From the NCBI RefSeq assembly GCF_002920915.1, contig NZ_PQVF01000007.1, forward strand, positions 248,001 through 312,000: 64,000 nt of DNA. Reading direction: 5' to 3'. Origin of the DNA: Solitalea longa (lineage in GTDB: Bacteria > Bacteroidota > Bacteroidia > Sphingobacteriales > Sphingobacteriaceae). The notes under the pieces were generated by a model. That model saw nothing but the letters and a program-made list of their open reading frames with translations, made no database searches and was not told where the DNA came from. Every line of letters starts with the position of its first letter. Position 1 is the first letter of the stretch. Below are positions 33,616-42,746 of the stretch, in pieces. The position numbers and the translations under genes were made by a program.

Positions 33616-34032
33616 ATGAAAGACAATTCAACAATCTACCACTTTAAATATGAGGGTGATTTTCACAGCGTTGACGCATTAACTATTTTGCATACCCAGC
33701 TTAATTTTATCTCGATATTAACTGAAATAAAAGATCAAATTTATCCGGAGGTAAAACTAAATATTAAACTTCAGGGTCTTGAAAAAGGGTCTTTAGATGT
33801 ACAGCATGTAGTTGAAATTGCCACTGTTTCGGGCATGTTTGTAATGGAAAATTATTCTTACATAAGTAAGATTTTTGAAGTATTTGGCGATTTAGTAAAG
33901 TTAAAAAGCTTTTTAAAAGGAGAAAAAGCTACCGAGACAAAGGAAGTTGGTAATGATAAAATTGAAATTCATATTAAGGGAGATAATATTACCATCCATC
34001 CTGATGCATTTAAGATGGAGATCGACTTGTAG
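33616..34032 (+). CDS. Unknown 138-aa protein, possibly truncated by frameshift
   Basis: I do not recognise the family. The sequence is soluble and mixed alpha/beta (FHSVDALTILHTQLNFISILTEIKDQIYPEVKLNIKLQGLEKGSLDVQHVVEIA, then a hydrophobic stretch and IEIHIKGDNITIHPDAF). It stops at 34030. A second frame stays open for a further 44 codons from 34032, encoding a plausible charged tail, so the gene may originally have been longer. It sits at the right end of the integrative element's recognisable part. Confidence 0.6.
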   Translation: MKDNSTIYHFKYEGDFHSVDALTILHTQLNFISILTEIKDQIYPEVKLNIKLQGLEKGSLDVQHVVEIATVSGMFVMENYSYISKIFEVFGDLVKLKSFLKGEKATETKEVGNDKIEIHIKGDNITIHPDAFKMEIDL

Positions 34033-34166
34033 CAGATTTGAAAATCTATTTAAAATGGGATGAACGATTTAATACTTATGTAGAGGCTAACAAATATGAA
34101 GTATCAAATATTTCTAATATAATCCCACGAACAGATCAAACAAAATTCGACTTTACAAATAACTAA
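34032..34166 (+). pseudogene. Open frame continuing the 33616 gene after a possible frameshift
   Basis: In the frame offset from the upstream gene, codons from GCA at 34032 stay open to TAA at 34164-34166 and encode DLKIYLKWDERFNTYVEANK and more, a normal-looking composition. There is no start codon of its own. It may be the tail of the upstream gene shifted out of frame, or chance. Confidence 0.3.
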
Positions 34167-34192
34167 TTTATTATTAAACATACTTTTTTTAT

Positions 34193-34233
34193 AAAAAGAC
34201 AAAAACCGCTTAAGTAGCGGCTTTTGTCTTTTA
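34193..34233. terminator. Hairpin terminator at the element/metal-island boundary
   Basis: AAAAAGACAAAAACCGCT pairs imperfectly with AGCGGCTTTTGTCTTTT. It separates the plus-strand element genes from the minus-strand metal genes. The remaining 160 nt to 34393 hold only a short open frame without a start. Confidence 0.75.
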
Positions 34234-34392
34234 TCCCCACATCAAGCCGCAATTATGAAAGGCTGATGGTTTTTTATCAGCAAGGAGAGCAACAACCCGA
34301 TTGGAAAAAGCATATAGCTAGAATAATCTTCCGGGGTCATACCCACCCTCCTAGTCCTTCACTGGATCTCAAATTCATACCCTAAATTTTCT

Positions 34393-36459
34393 TTAAAACT
34401 TCATCTTCTGCACCCTCACCGCATTTAATATTGCCAATAAAGCCACCCCCACATCCGCAAAAACAGCCTCCCACATGGTAGCCAAACCACCTGCACCAAG
34501 TGTTAGCACAATTAGCTTGACTCCAAAAGCCAGCCCTATATTTTGCCAAACAACGCGTTTAGTAGCTTTACCAATTTTAATAGCGGTCGAAATTTTTGAA
34601 GGTTGATCGGTTTGAATAACCACATCGGCCGTTTCAATAGCCGCATCACTTCCCAAACCGCCCATAGCAATACCCACATCACTTAGAGCAAGCACCGGAG
34701 CATCATTAATGCCATCTCCAACAAAGGCCACTACTTTTGATTTATCGCTTTTAATTTCTTCTACTTTCTGTACTTTATTTTCTGGAAGTAAATCACCAAA
34801 GGCTGCATCGATACCTAAAAGCTTAGCGACTTTTTGAGTGATAGAAGATTTATCGCCGGACAGCATCACGGTTTCTTTAATACCGTTTTGGTGCATGTCG
34901 GTTATCGCTTGCTTTGCATCCTCTTTTATTTCATCGGCAATGGTTACATAACCGGCAAATTTTCCATTGATAGCTACCAGTACAATTGTTTCAACAACAG
35001 CATGCAGAGAGTCATCAAAACTTACATTGAATTTATCCATCAATTTGCTGTTCCCGGCCAGCATTTCATAACCGTTCACCTTCCCCTTTAATCCATGCCC
35101 TGAAATTTCTTCCACGCCATTTACTGCTATTTCCTTTACACCATCGCCGGCATACTCTACTATCGCTTTTGCAATTGGATGGGTGGATTTATTTTCTAAT
35201 GCTGCTAATAATTCAATAAACTCCTTTTCACCTAATCCATTAGCTTTTACATCCTGAACTTTGAAAATACCTTGGGTAAGTGTACCTGTTTTATCCATAA
35301 CAACCGTATTTACTACAGACATAAGATCTAGGTAATTAGAACCTTTGAACAAAATGCCGTTACGTGATGCTGCACCGATACCTCCGAAATAACCTAATGG
35401 AATAGAAACTACTAATGCACATGGGCAGGATATTACCAGAAAAATCAATGCTCTGTATAGCCACTCTGAAAACACATAGTGTTGAACAAAAAAGTAAGGT
35501 AAAAATGTTAGGGCTATCGCCAGGTAAACTACAATCGGGGTATAAACTTTTGCAAACTTACGGATGAATAATTCCGTTTTGGCCTTCCTGGATGTGGCAT
35601 TTTGAACAAGATCGAGTATTCTGGCTAGGCTGCTATCAGCGAATTTTTTGTTCACCTTAATTTCAATCACCTTATCCAAATTTAGCATGCCGGCCAACAC
35701 TTGTTCATCTTTACGAATAGTTTTGGGCTTACTTTCACCTGTCAAGGCGGCTGTATTAAAGCTGCTGCTTTCAGAAAGCATAGTGCCATCCAATGGAACT
35801 TTTTCACCTGCTTTTACTTGGATGGTTTCGGCAATTGCCACCGCTTCAGGATTTACTGTGGTGTAGTTGCCCTCTCTCATTACGCTGGCAACATCAGGTC
35901 GCACATCTAACAAAGCTTTGATATTGCCTTTTGCTCTCTTAACTGCTGCACTTTGAAACAATTCACCAACCGCATAAAATAGCATTACAGCTACACCTTC
36001 TGGATATTGGCCAATAGCAAATGCACCGATGGTGGCAATACTCATTAATAAAAACTCGGTGAAAAATTCGCCTTTAATAATGCTTTGCCAGGCTTCTTTT
36101 ATAACAAGTAAACCTACAAAAGCGTAAGCAATAAGGTACCAACCCAAACGCACGTATCCCTTAAAGAAATCAGGCTGAATATAATTATCTAAAGCAATAC
36201 CAATGATTAGCATGGTAAAACTGATGATAGCAGGCAGATATTGCTTCCAGGCCACATCTTCAACATGCTCGTGATCATGGCCGTCGTTATCTTTATGTTC
36301 TTCCTTTAAAAGATTTATGGCATTTGCATTTGCATAAACCTTCTCTTCCTCCGTGCAGCAGGTCATTCTTCCCTGTGCATCATAAGTATGCACATGATAA
36401 GGGTCGATATTTTTCATTGATGTCGGGTTAGATTCCTTTAACTTTTGATTTATTTCCAT
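34393..36459 (-). CDS. Zn/Cd/Pb-type heavy-metal P-type ATPase
   Basis: A P1B-type metal-exporting ATPase (688 residues) of the ZntA/CadA group, pumping divalent metal from cytoplasm to periplasm. N-terminus: short, with TYDAQGRMTCCTEEE (Cys pair) and a His-rich DGHDHEH stretch instead of a full HMA domain. Motifs: TGES, ISCPCALVVSIP in the membrane, DKTGTLTQG (phosphorylated Asp), VGDGINDAP, and the final membrane helix with ADVGVALLAILNAVR, which carries the Zn-type aspartate. ATG 36459 is preferred over the TTG three codons earlier. It is the last gene of module A, 61 nt after the adaptor gene. Confidence 0.93.
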   Translation of the reverse strand: MEINQKLKESNPTSMKNIDPYHVHTYDAQGRMTCCTEEEKVYANANAINLLKEEHKDNDGHDHEHVEDVAWKQYLPAIISFTMLIIGIALDNYIQPDFFKGYVRLGWYLIAYAFVGLLVIKEAWQSIIKGEFFTEFLLMSIATIGAFAIGQYPEGVAVMLFYAVGELFQSAAVKRAKGNIKALLDVRPDVASVMREGNYTTVNPEAVAIAETIQVKAGEKVPLDGTMLSESSSFNTAALTGESKPKTIRKDEQVLAGMLNLDKVIEIKVNKKFADSSLARILDLVQNATSRKAKTELFIRKFAKVYTPIVVYLAIALTFLPYFFVQHYVFSEWLYRALIFLVISCPCALVVSIPLGYFGGIGAASRNGILFKGSNYLDLMSVVNTVVMDKTGTLTQGIFKVQDVKANGLGEKEFIELLAALENKSTHPIAKAIVEYAGDGVKEIAVNGVEEISGHGLKGKVNGYEMLAGNSKLMDKFNVSFDDSLHAVVETIVLVAINGKFAGYVTIADEIKEDAKQAITDMHQNGIKETVMLSGDKSSITQKVAKLLGIDAAFGDLLPENKVQKVEEIKSDKSKVVAFVGDGINDAPVLALSDVGIAMGGLGSDAAIETADVVIQTDQPSKISTAIKIGKATKRVVWQNIGLAFGVKLIVLTLGAGGLATMWEAVFADVGVALLAILNAVRVQKMKF

Positions 36460-36520
36460 TGGTAACAAAGGAGGAACCTTCGCTCCTCCCGTGTTGCAAA
36501 TTTCATTTCGTTCACTTTAA

Positions 36521-37837
36521 TTAATGTGAATGCCCTTCACCTGCATTTGTCATCTTTCCTAAAACAAAGAAGGCCCCTTTGATAACAATATTAGCATCTG
36601 CGGGTGTTTCCTTCAACATGGTAATTTCTGTGTATCCTCCATAAGTAACGCCTTTCTTTACCGGGATACGTTCGAATGTATTTCCAGGCTCGTCAACATG
36701 CGCTTTTTCGCCAGACTCCTTATGGTCGTTGGCTTCACCTGCTTCATGCTGATGAACATCTTCATGCGGTTCCGAATGTTTTGCATTCTTTTCTTCCTCA
36801 TGATGCTCTTCATCTGCAGTTTGAATAAAAACATAGTCTTGGCCCTGGTAGTTGACAATTGCCTCTGTAGGAATTGCAGGCACTTTAACATTATCTAAAC
36901 TGATCATGGCAGAAATGTTCATGCCGTCAATCAATCCCGTCTTGTCGCCTTTTACCAATGCGTGTACAGGAATCGTTTTACTCCCATTTTCGAATGAGGA
37001 CCCAATTGAGAAAATTGCTGCACTATAACTTTTAGAGGGATTGTTGGTTAACACAAAATTGATAATCTGCTTATTATTTACCTTCTGGATGTCTTGCTCA
37101 AAGATGGATAGGTCTAAATGAAGCTGACTGTTATCAACAATATCGGCAATGCTGGTACTTTCACTCACATAGGAACCTATATTTACTTGAATATTGCTTA
37201 TAGAACCGGCAATGGGACTTTTTATAGCAATTGCTGAACTTAGATTACTATTATTAAGACTGGAGGCGCTTATTCCTAAGAGGGACAATTGTTGTTGCAA
37301 AGAAGCTTTGCGTGTCCTTAATGTCTTTAACTCGGCATCAGCTTGTTGGAAATTCTTTAAAGCGCCCGCATTTCCGCTTGTAAGCTCTTTTTGGCGATTA
37401 TATTCTAACTCGGCAAGGGTAATTTTGGCTGAAACCGATAAATACTCTTCCTGCATTTGTACAAATTGAGTATTTACAATTGTGGCAATGGTTTGCCCTT
37501 TTTTAACAAAGCTGCCAGGCTGAACCAAAATGGATTTTACTACGCCTCCAAATAAGGCAGTGGCCGTTGCCTTGTTTTGATTAGGTACCTTTAATACGCC
37601 ATTGGCCTTTAAAGTAGAGGTAAGGTTTTTTTGTTCAATTTTACCTAATTGAACTCCTATCGACTTCATCTGTTCATTGGTCAATGACACGGTGCTAGCG
37701 CTTGCATGTTCATCTTCATGTTCATGCCCTTCTTCCACATGTTCCGCATGTTCACTTTTTGATGCACTTGAATTACCACAAGCGGTAATGAATAATGCTG
37801 CTGAAAATATATAAATGACAATAAATACCTTTTTCAT
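36521..37837 (-). CDS. czcB: RND efflux periplasmic adaptor (CzcB-type)
   Basis: A 438-residue membrane-fusion lipoprotein linking the RND pump to the outer-membrane channel. Signal peptide with lipobox FITAC, then a His-rich segment (EHAEHVEEGHEHEDEHAS), lipoyl-like domain (GGVVKSILVQPGSFVKKGQ), a long alpha-hairpin (about 150-200), beta-barrel, and a second His-rich insertion near the C-terminus (DEEHHEEEKNAKHSEPHED). The two His-rich segments are probable Zn/Co/Cd-binding sites. It follows the pump gene after 11 nt. Confidence 0.92.
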   Translation of the reverse strand: MKKVFIVIYIFSAALFITACGNSSASKSEHAEHVEEGHEHEDEHASASTVSLTNEQMKSIGVQLGKIEQKNLTSTLKANGVLKVPNQNKATATALFGGVVKSILVQPGSFVKKGQTIATIVNTQFVQMQEEYLSVSAKITLAELEYNRQKELTSGNAGALKNFQQADAELKTLRTRKASLQQQLSLLGISASSLNNSNLSSAIAIKSPIAGSISNIQVNIGSYVSESTSIADIVDNSQLHLDLSIFEQDIQKVNNKQIINFVLTNNPSKSYSAAIFSIGSSFENGSKTIPVHALVKGDKTGLIDGMNISAMISLDNVKVPAIPTEAIVNYQGQDYVFIQTADEEHHEEEKNAKHSEPHEDVHQHEAGEANDHKESGEKAHVDEPGNTFERIPVKKGVTYGGYTEITMLKETPADANIVIKGAFFVLGKMTNAGEGHSH

Positions 37838-37848
37838 TCTTAAAATTC

Positions 37849-40800
37849 TTAGTTGTTGATGATATAATTGAATTGAATGGCTGATTGATTATATTGATTA
37901 AGATTTTCCAGATAATTTTTCTGGATATCAATTGCCTGGGTTAAATATTGTGATAGCTCCGTAAAACTTATTTCTCCTAAACGATACGAAGTCGTAGCCG
38001 CCTTGATTATCTCCTGAGCCTGTTTAAGTCCTGTGGTTTCATAAAACGACAACATAGAATTGTTTCTTTCGAGTTGCTTAACCGCTTGATTAAAACCCGT
38101 GATTAACAACTGCCGATCAGCAATTAATTGTTTTTCTTGAGCATAACTTTCAATTTGGGCCGCCTTGATCTTGTTTTTAAAACTTCCAAATGCTAACGGA
38201 ATTCCAATGGATACTGAATAACCTGAATAAGGATTATTATCATATCCATATAAGCGCTGCGAGTAAAACCGACCGGAAAGATCAGGCAAAAGTGTTCTTT
38301 TCTGAACTTTTACTTCAGCGGTAGCAATATTTACATTTTGTTGCTGCAATTGTATTATTGGATGCTTATCGCTTTGGAATTGATCTGAATAATCAACAAT
38401 CACCTTGTTTAAGGGCTTTAATTCCGGCAATAAATCATCAGCAGTATTTAAAAATCTTTTGAAATCTTGTTGCTGCAACTGAATGTCTTTCTCAATCTGC
38501 TGAATTTGTACTTTCAGCTCCTTCAGTTTTGCATCAACAGCTATTTGATCTAGCCCGGCACTTTCACCGGTTTTTACTTTCAAGGCAACTGCATTATAGA
38601 GCTCGGTATAAATACTATCCAATCGATTATATAAAAAACGCTTATCCTGCAGATACCATATGGAATAATAAGTGGATCGAATGTTTCGCTTTAATTCCGT
38701 AATTGTTTTATTCTTATTAAACTCTGAAAACTTTAACCGCTCATTGAATACGTCTTTTCGGGCCGTGTAAACTCCTGGCCAACTCAACTCTTGCGACAAT
38801 CCGATTTTCAACAAACCATCTTTATCGCTTGGGTTCATATCCTCGTTTTCTACAAAAAAACCGGTTTTTGCAAGGTCAAAAGAGGTTTTTACCTGAGCCT
38901 TTGATTTTTGAATTTGAAGCTCATTGACCTGTACCTGTAAATTATTTTTTAAGGCAGTATCTATTGCATTGAGCAAAGAGATTCTTTTAGTTGTTGGATT
39001 ATCCTGAGCTGAAGCAGAAAAATTTACAGTAATCAGTAAAGCAATCATTACCGAAGCTATAGGCTTTAACACCTTCGATTTTTTTCCTGCAAAAAGGATA
39101 TATAGTAAAGGCAACACAACTAAGGTGAGGAAGGTGGCCGTAATAAGTCCGCCAATTACTACTGTTGCCAATGGTTTTTGAACTTCGGCTCCGGCTCCGG
39201 TTGAAATAGCCATGGGCAAAAAGCCGAGTGAAGCCACGGTTGCTGTCATGAGTACTGGTCTCAAACGGATTTTTGTGCCTTCCAACACCCTGGCCACTAC
39301 ATCAGACATCCCTTCTTTTTCCAATTGGTTGAAAGTTCCAATCAAGACAATGCCATTCAATACAGCCACTCCAAACAAGGCAATAAATCCAACCCCCGCT
39401 GAAATACTAAAGGGCATTCCTCGCATTAATAAGGCAAATACTCCTCCGATAGCAGCCATAGGGATAGCTGTAAAGATTAAAGCAGCTTGTTTTAAGGAGT
39501 TGAATGTAAAATACAACAATGAAAAAATTAATAATAAAGCAATTGGCACTGCTAAACTTAAGCGTTTAGAAGCCTTTTCAAGGTTTTCAAAGGTTCCCCC
39601 GAAAGTGTAATAATAACCGGTTGGAAGTTTAACTTGCTCATCCAGCTTTTCTCTTATTTCCTTTACAACAGATTGTACATCCCGTCCTTTTACATTAAAG
39701 CCAATAACAATTCTTCGTTTAGCATCTTCTCTGCTAATTTGTGCAGGACCTTCTTTAAAGGAAATGGTTGCAATTTGCTTAAGAGGTATTTGAGAGCCGT
39801 TACTGGTGGGAATAAATAGATTATTCACATCCTCGATAGATGTTCGGTAAGCGCTATCCAACCTTACGACAAGGTCAAATTTTCGTTCATTTTCAAATAC
39901 AACACCTGCTGCTTCTCCTGCAAAACCTGCACTGACTACAGAATTTACATCCTCTATGTTCAGTCCGTAATTAGCCATCCTACTACGATCATATTGAATC
40001 GTTATTTGAGGCAAACCGGTTGTTCTTTCAATTTGGGGTGAAGTCGTTCCTGATACGGATTGAATTACTTTAGCAATCTCTGGAGCCAGCTTAGCTAGGT
40101 CATCAATATTTCCTCCAAAAATTTTAATCGCAACGTCTTGGCGTATTCCTGTCATTAACTCATTAAACCGCATTTGTATCGGCTGATTTGCTTCAAAGAA
40201 AACCCCGGGTATTGCCTCCAACTTCTCCTCCATCATTCTGGCCAATTCGTTGTAATCATCTGTGGTCGTCCATTCATCTTTGTCTTTCAGAATGATCATT
40301 ATATCAGATGCTTCAGGAGGCATGGGGTCTGTCGGCACTTCTGCACTTCCTGTTTTCCCTATAACCTGCTTCACTTCTGGAAATTGTTTCAGAATTCTGC
40401 TTACCTGCATGGATGTTTCAACACTTTGAGACAATGAGCTGCCTTGGGGTAAAATGCAGTGAAACGCATAGTCACCCTCTTGCAACTGTGGAATGAACTC
40501 TCCACCAAGTCGGGTGAATAAAAAGATGCTGAGGACTAAAAGTGCTACAGCAGCTGTTACAACATAATATTTAACCCTGATTGCCCATTGAATTACCGGC
40601 TCGTACTTTCTTTGAAAATACTCCATAATTCTATCGGAAATATTTTTCTTTTCTGATAACTGCTTAGGTAAGAAACGGGCACACATCATTGGTATATAAG
40701 TCAGCGATAAAATAAGAGCACCTAAAATGGCAAATCCTACCGTCTGCGCCATTGGCCTGAACATTTTACCTTCTATCCCAACAAGTGTTAATATGGGGAT

Positions 40801-42177
40801 GTATACAATAAGAATGATGATTTCTCCGAAGGCTGCACTTTTCCTGATCTTTGACGCAGAACTATAAACTTCAGCATCCATTTCATGTTGAGTAAGTCTA
40901 TTGCTCAGTTTTCTTAATCCTAAATGATGCATGGTGGCTTCGACAATAATCACTGCGCCATCTACAATCAACCCAAAATCAATAGCTCCCAGTGACATTA
41001 AGTTAGCTGAAACCCCAAATACATTCATCATTCCTAAGGCGAATAACATTGATAATGGAATGGCCGATGCTACTATTAATCCTGCTCGCAGGTTTCCAAG
41101 AAAAACAACCAATACGAGAATGACAATCAGTGCTCCTTCGATCAGGTTTTTTTCTACTGTACTTATAGCGCGATCGACGAGGTCTGTACGGTCAAGAAAG
41201 GCTTCCACTTCTATATCTGCCGGAAGGGATCTTTTAACCGTTTCCATCTTTTCTTTGACGAGACTCACCACTTCGGCACTATTACTCCCTTTAAGCATCA
41301 TTACAATTCCGCCCACTACTTCATTTTCGCCATTTCGTGTCATGGCCCCATATCGTATCGCACTTCCAAACTGGACTTTAGCAACATCTTTTATTAGGAT
41401 GGGAACACCGTCTTCATTTTTTACGATGATGTTCCGAATATCATCAAGCGAGGATACAAGTCCGATTCCTCTTATAAAATAGGCATTTGGCTTTTTGTCG
41501 ATGTAAGCGCCTCCGGTGTTTTGATTATTTTTTTCAAGTGCTGTGAATATGTCCGAAACAGTAATATTAATGGCTTTTAATCGATCGGGATTAACAGCTA
41601 CCTCATATTGTTTCAAGACTCCTCCAAAGCTGTTTACTTCCGCTACTCCCGGTGTTCCATACAATTGTCGGGCTACGATCCAATCTTGCATGGTTCGTAA
41701 ATCCATCGCATTGTATTTATGTTCACTACCTTTTTTAGGATAAATTACATATTGATATACTTCTCCTAAACCGGTACTTACCGGAGCTAATTCTGGCGTG
41801 CCAACTCCGTGAGGTATTTGACTTTCAGCCTGTTTTAGTTTTTCATTAATAAGTTGGCGAGCAAAATAGATATTAACATCATCATGAAACACCACCGTGA
41901 TCACTGATAATCCAAATCGTGAAATGGACCTAATTTCTTCAAGGTCAGGTAAATTTGCTAAACTTTGCTCAATAGGATAGGTTACAAACTGCTCAACCTC
42001 CTGCGAAGCCAGAGTTGGCGTATTTGTGATAATCTGAACCTGGTTATTGGTAATATCAGGCACGGCATCAATAGGTAGTTTGGTTGCACTCCAAATCCCC
42101 CATATTATTAACGCCAAAGTGAAAAGGGCAATAATGAGCTTATTCTTTATTGAAAAATGAATGACTTTATCTAACAT
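37849..42177 (-). CDS. czcA: CzcA heavy-metal RND pump fused to a TolC-family channel
   Basis: A 1442-residue fusion. Residues 1 to about 1040 are a complete CzcA/CusA-type RND proton antiporter: MLDKVIHFSIKNKLIIALF start, PIDAVPDITNNQVQI, and proton-relay helix FGLIVDGAVIIVEA. About 1040-1058 form a new hydrophobic stretch ending SASAQ, resembling a cleavable signal peptide. 1059-1442 are an outer-membrane efflux protein (TolC) with paired long helical repeats. Such fusions occur in Bacteroidota. The internal signal would let the channel reach the outer membrane after cleavage. Starts 196 nt after the small Cys-rich gene and continues to czcB in 11 nt. Confidence 0.94.
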   Translation of the reverse strand: MLDKVIHFSIKNKLIIALFTLALIIWGIWSATKLPIDAVPDITNNQVQIITNTPTLASQEVEQFVTYPIEQSLANLPDLEEIRSISRFGLSVITVVFHDDVNIYFARQLINEKLKQAESQIPHGVGTPELAPVSTGLGEVYQYVIYPKKGSEHKYNAMDLRTMQDWIVARQLYGTPGVAEVNSFGGVLKQYEVAVNPDRLKAINITVSDIFTALEKNNQNTGGAYIDKKPNAYFIRGIGLVSSLDDIRNIIVKNEDGVPILIKDVAKVQFGSAIRYGAMTRNGENEVVGGIVMMLKGSNSAEVVSLVKEKMETVKRSLPADIEVEAFLDRTDLVDRAISTVEKNLIEGALIVILVLVVFLGNLRAGLIVASAIPLSMLFALGMMNVFGVSANLMSLGAIDFGLIVDGAVIIVEATMHHLGLRKLSNRLTQHEMDAEVYSSASKIRKSAAFGEIIILIVYIPILTLVGIEGKMFRPMAQTVGFAILGALILSLTYIPMMCARFLPKQLSEKKNISDRIMEYFQRKYEPVIQWAIRVKYYVVTAAVALLVLSIFLFTRLGGEFIPQLQEGDYAFHCILPQGSSLSQSVETSMQVSRILKQFPEVKQVIGKTGSAEVPTDPMPPEASDIMIILKDKDEWTTTDDYNELARMMEEKLEAIPGVFFEANQPIQMRFNELMTGIRQDVAIKIFGGNIDDLAKLAPEIAKVIQSVSGTTSPQIERTTGLPQITIQYDRSRMANYGLNIEDVNSVVSAGFAGEAAGVVFENERKFDLVVRLDSAYRTSIEDVNNLFIPTSNGSQIPLKQIATISFKEGPAQISREDAKRRIVIGFNVKGRDVQSVVKEIREKLDEQVKLPTGYYYTFGGTFENLEKASKRLSLAVPIALLLIFSLLYFTFNSLKQAALIFTAIPMAAIGGVFALLMRGMPFSISAGVGFIALFGVAVLNGIVLIGTFNQLEKEGMSDVVARVLEGTKIRLRPVLMTATVASLGFLPMAISTGAGAEVQKPLATVVIGGLITATFLTLVVLPLLYILFAGKKSKVLKPIASVMIALLITVNFSASAQDNPTTKRISLLNAIDTALKNNLQVQVNELQIQKSKAQVKTSFDLAKTGFFVENEDMNPSDKDGLLKIGLSQELSWPGVYTARKDVFNERLKFSEFNKNKTITELKRNIRSTYYSIWYLQDKRFLYNRLDSIYTELYNAVALKVKTGESAGLDQIAVDAKLKELKVQIQQIEKDIQLQQQDFKRFLNTADDLLPELKPLNKVIVDYSDQFQSDKHPIIQLQQQNVNIATAEVKVQKRTLLPDLSGRFYSQRLYGYDNNPYSGYSVSIGIPLAFGSFKNKIKAAQIESYAQEKQLIADRQLLITGFNQAVKQLERNNSMLSFYETTGLKQAQEIIKAATTSYRLGEISFTELSQYLTQAIDIQKNYLENLNQYNQSAIQFNYIINN

Positions 42178-42373
42178 TTTATTTTGGTTAGGGTAATAAC
42201 GGCCTTTAAACCATCGACAGTAATGCTCAATGGTAAGGAAGGACGCGATTAAATTATTCGGATCTTTTTATTCCGCGCTTTTTGCCGGCATTGGGGGATA
42301 ATCTTTTATGAATAAAAAAGATATACCAATGCTAATGGCACAGTTTAATTTTAATTAAAAAGAAAAAATAGAT

Positions 42374-42685
42374 TTAAGACCTTGGAGGCTGCCAAATGTG
42401 CGAGGAGATTTTGGGAATAGAAAATGGTATATGAACTGTAATATGTTCAATAAAATGTGTCAGTTCAAATGATACTAAAAGCGGTTCTGTGGTGTTTATA
42501 GCAATGCTGCAACAGGAACATAAGCAAAAGGGCGAGCAATTTTCTTGTTCATGGTTATGAGAATCATGGTTACCAGCATTACCTTCCTGCTCTTGTGTAA
42601 TTTTTTTACACTCAATATTATCTCCGCATGGCACGCAAATTAATACGAGCATGTACAGACTTAATATGTAGCACAACCATTTCAC
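42374..42685 (-). CDS. DUF6660-type small Cys-rich exported protein, module A leader
   Basis: A 103-residue protein, signal peptide MKWLCYILSLYMLVLICVPC. The mature part has a His/Asn/Glu-rich stretch (NAGNHDSHNHEQENC) followed by CSPFCLCSCC, five cysteines in ten residues, and ends SSHIWQPPRS. The start codon is GTG at 42685; a -7 box ends 6 nt before it, so the mRNA would be practically leaderless. It precedes the CzcA-TolC fusion. I associate it with the DUF6660 family, found by Bacteroidota RND pumps. Role: periplasmic metal binding, or a metal-sensing leader. Confidence 0.8.
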   Translation of the reverse strand: MKWLCYILSLYMLVLICVPCGDNIECKKITQEQEGNAGNHDSHNHEQENCSPFCLCSCCSIAINTTEPLLVSFELTHFIEHITVHIPFSIPKISSHIWQPPRS

Positions 42686-42690
42686 CAGTG

Positions 42691-42698
42691 CAAATATA
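42691..42698 (-). promoter_or_regulatory. -7 box of module A promoter
   Basis: Read on the minus strand: TATATTTG, six nucleotides before the GTG of the small Cys-rich gene. No clear -33 TTTG is present at the normal spacing, so activation by a regulator is plausible. Confidence 0.6.
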
Positions 42699-42746
42699 TA
42701 ATTATTAGCTATACCTGATAATAAAGAGACGTATGTAACAAAGACT

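Noticed and set aside
34245-34385. Open stretch encoding YERLMVFYQQGEQQPDWKK
   Set aside because: No start codon, no recognisable family, less than 50 codons. It could be a gene remnant at the element boundary but cannot be supported.
40931-41482. Plus-strand 183-codon frame opposite czcA
   Set aside because: Antisense shadow of the RND pump, with Thr/Ser/Ile composition caused by the complement of its codons; no promoter.
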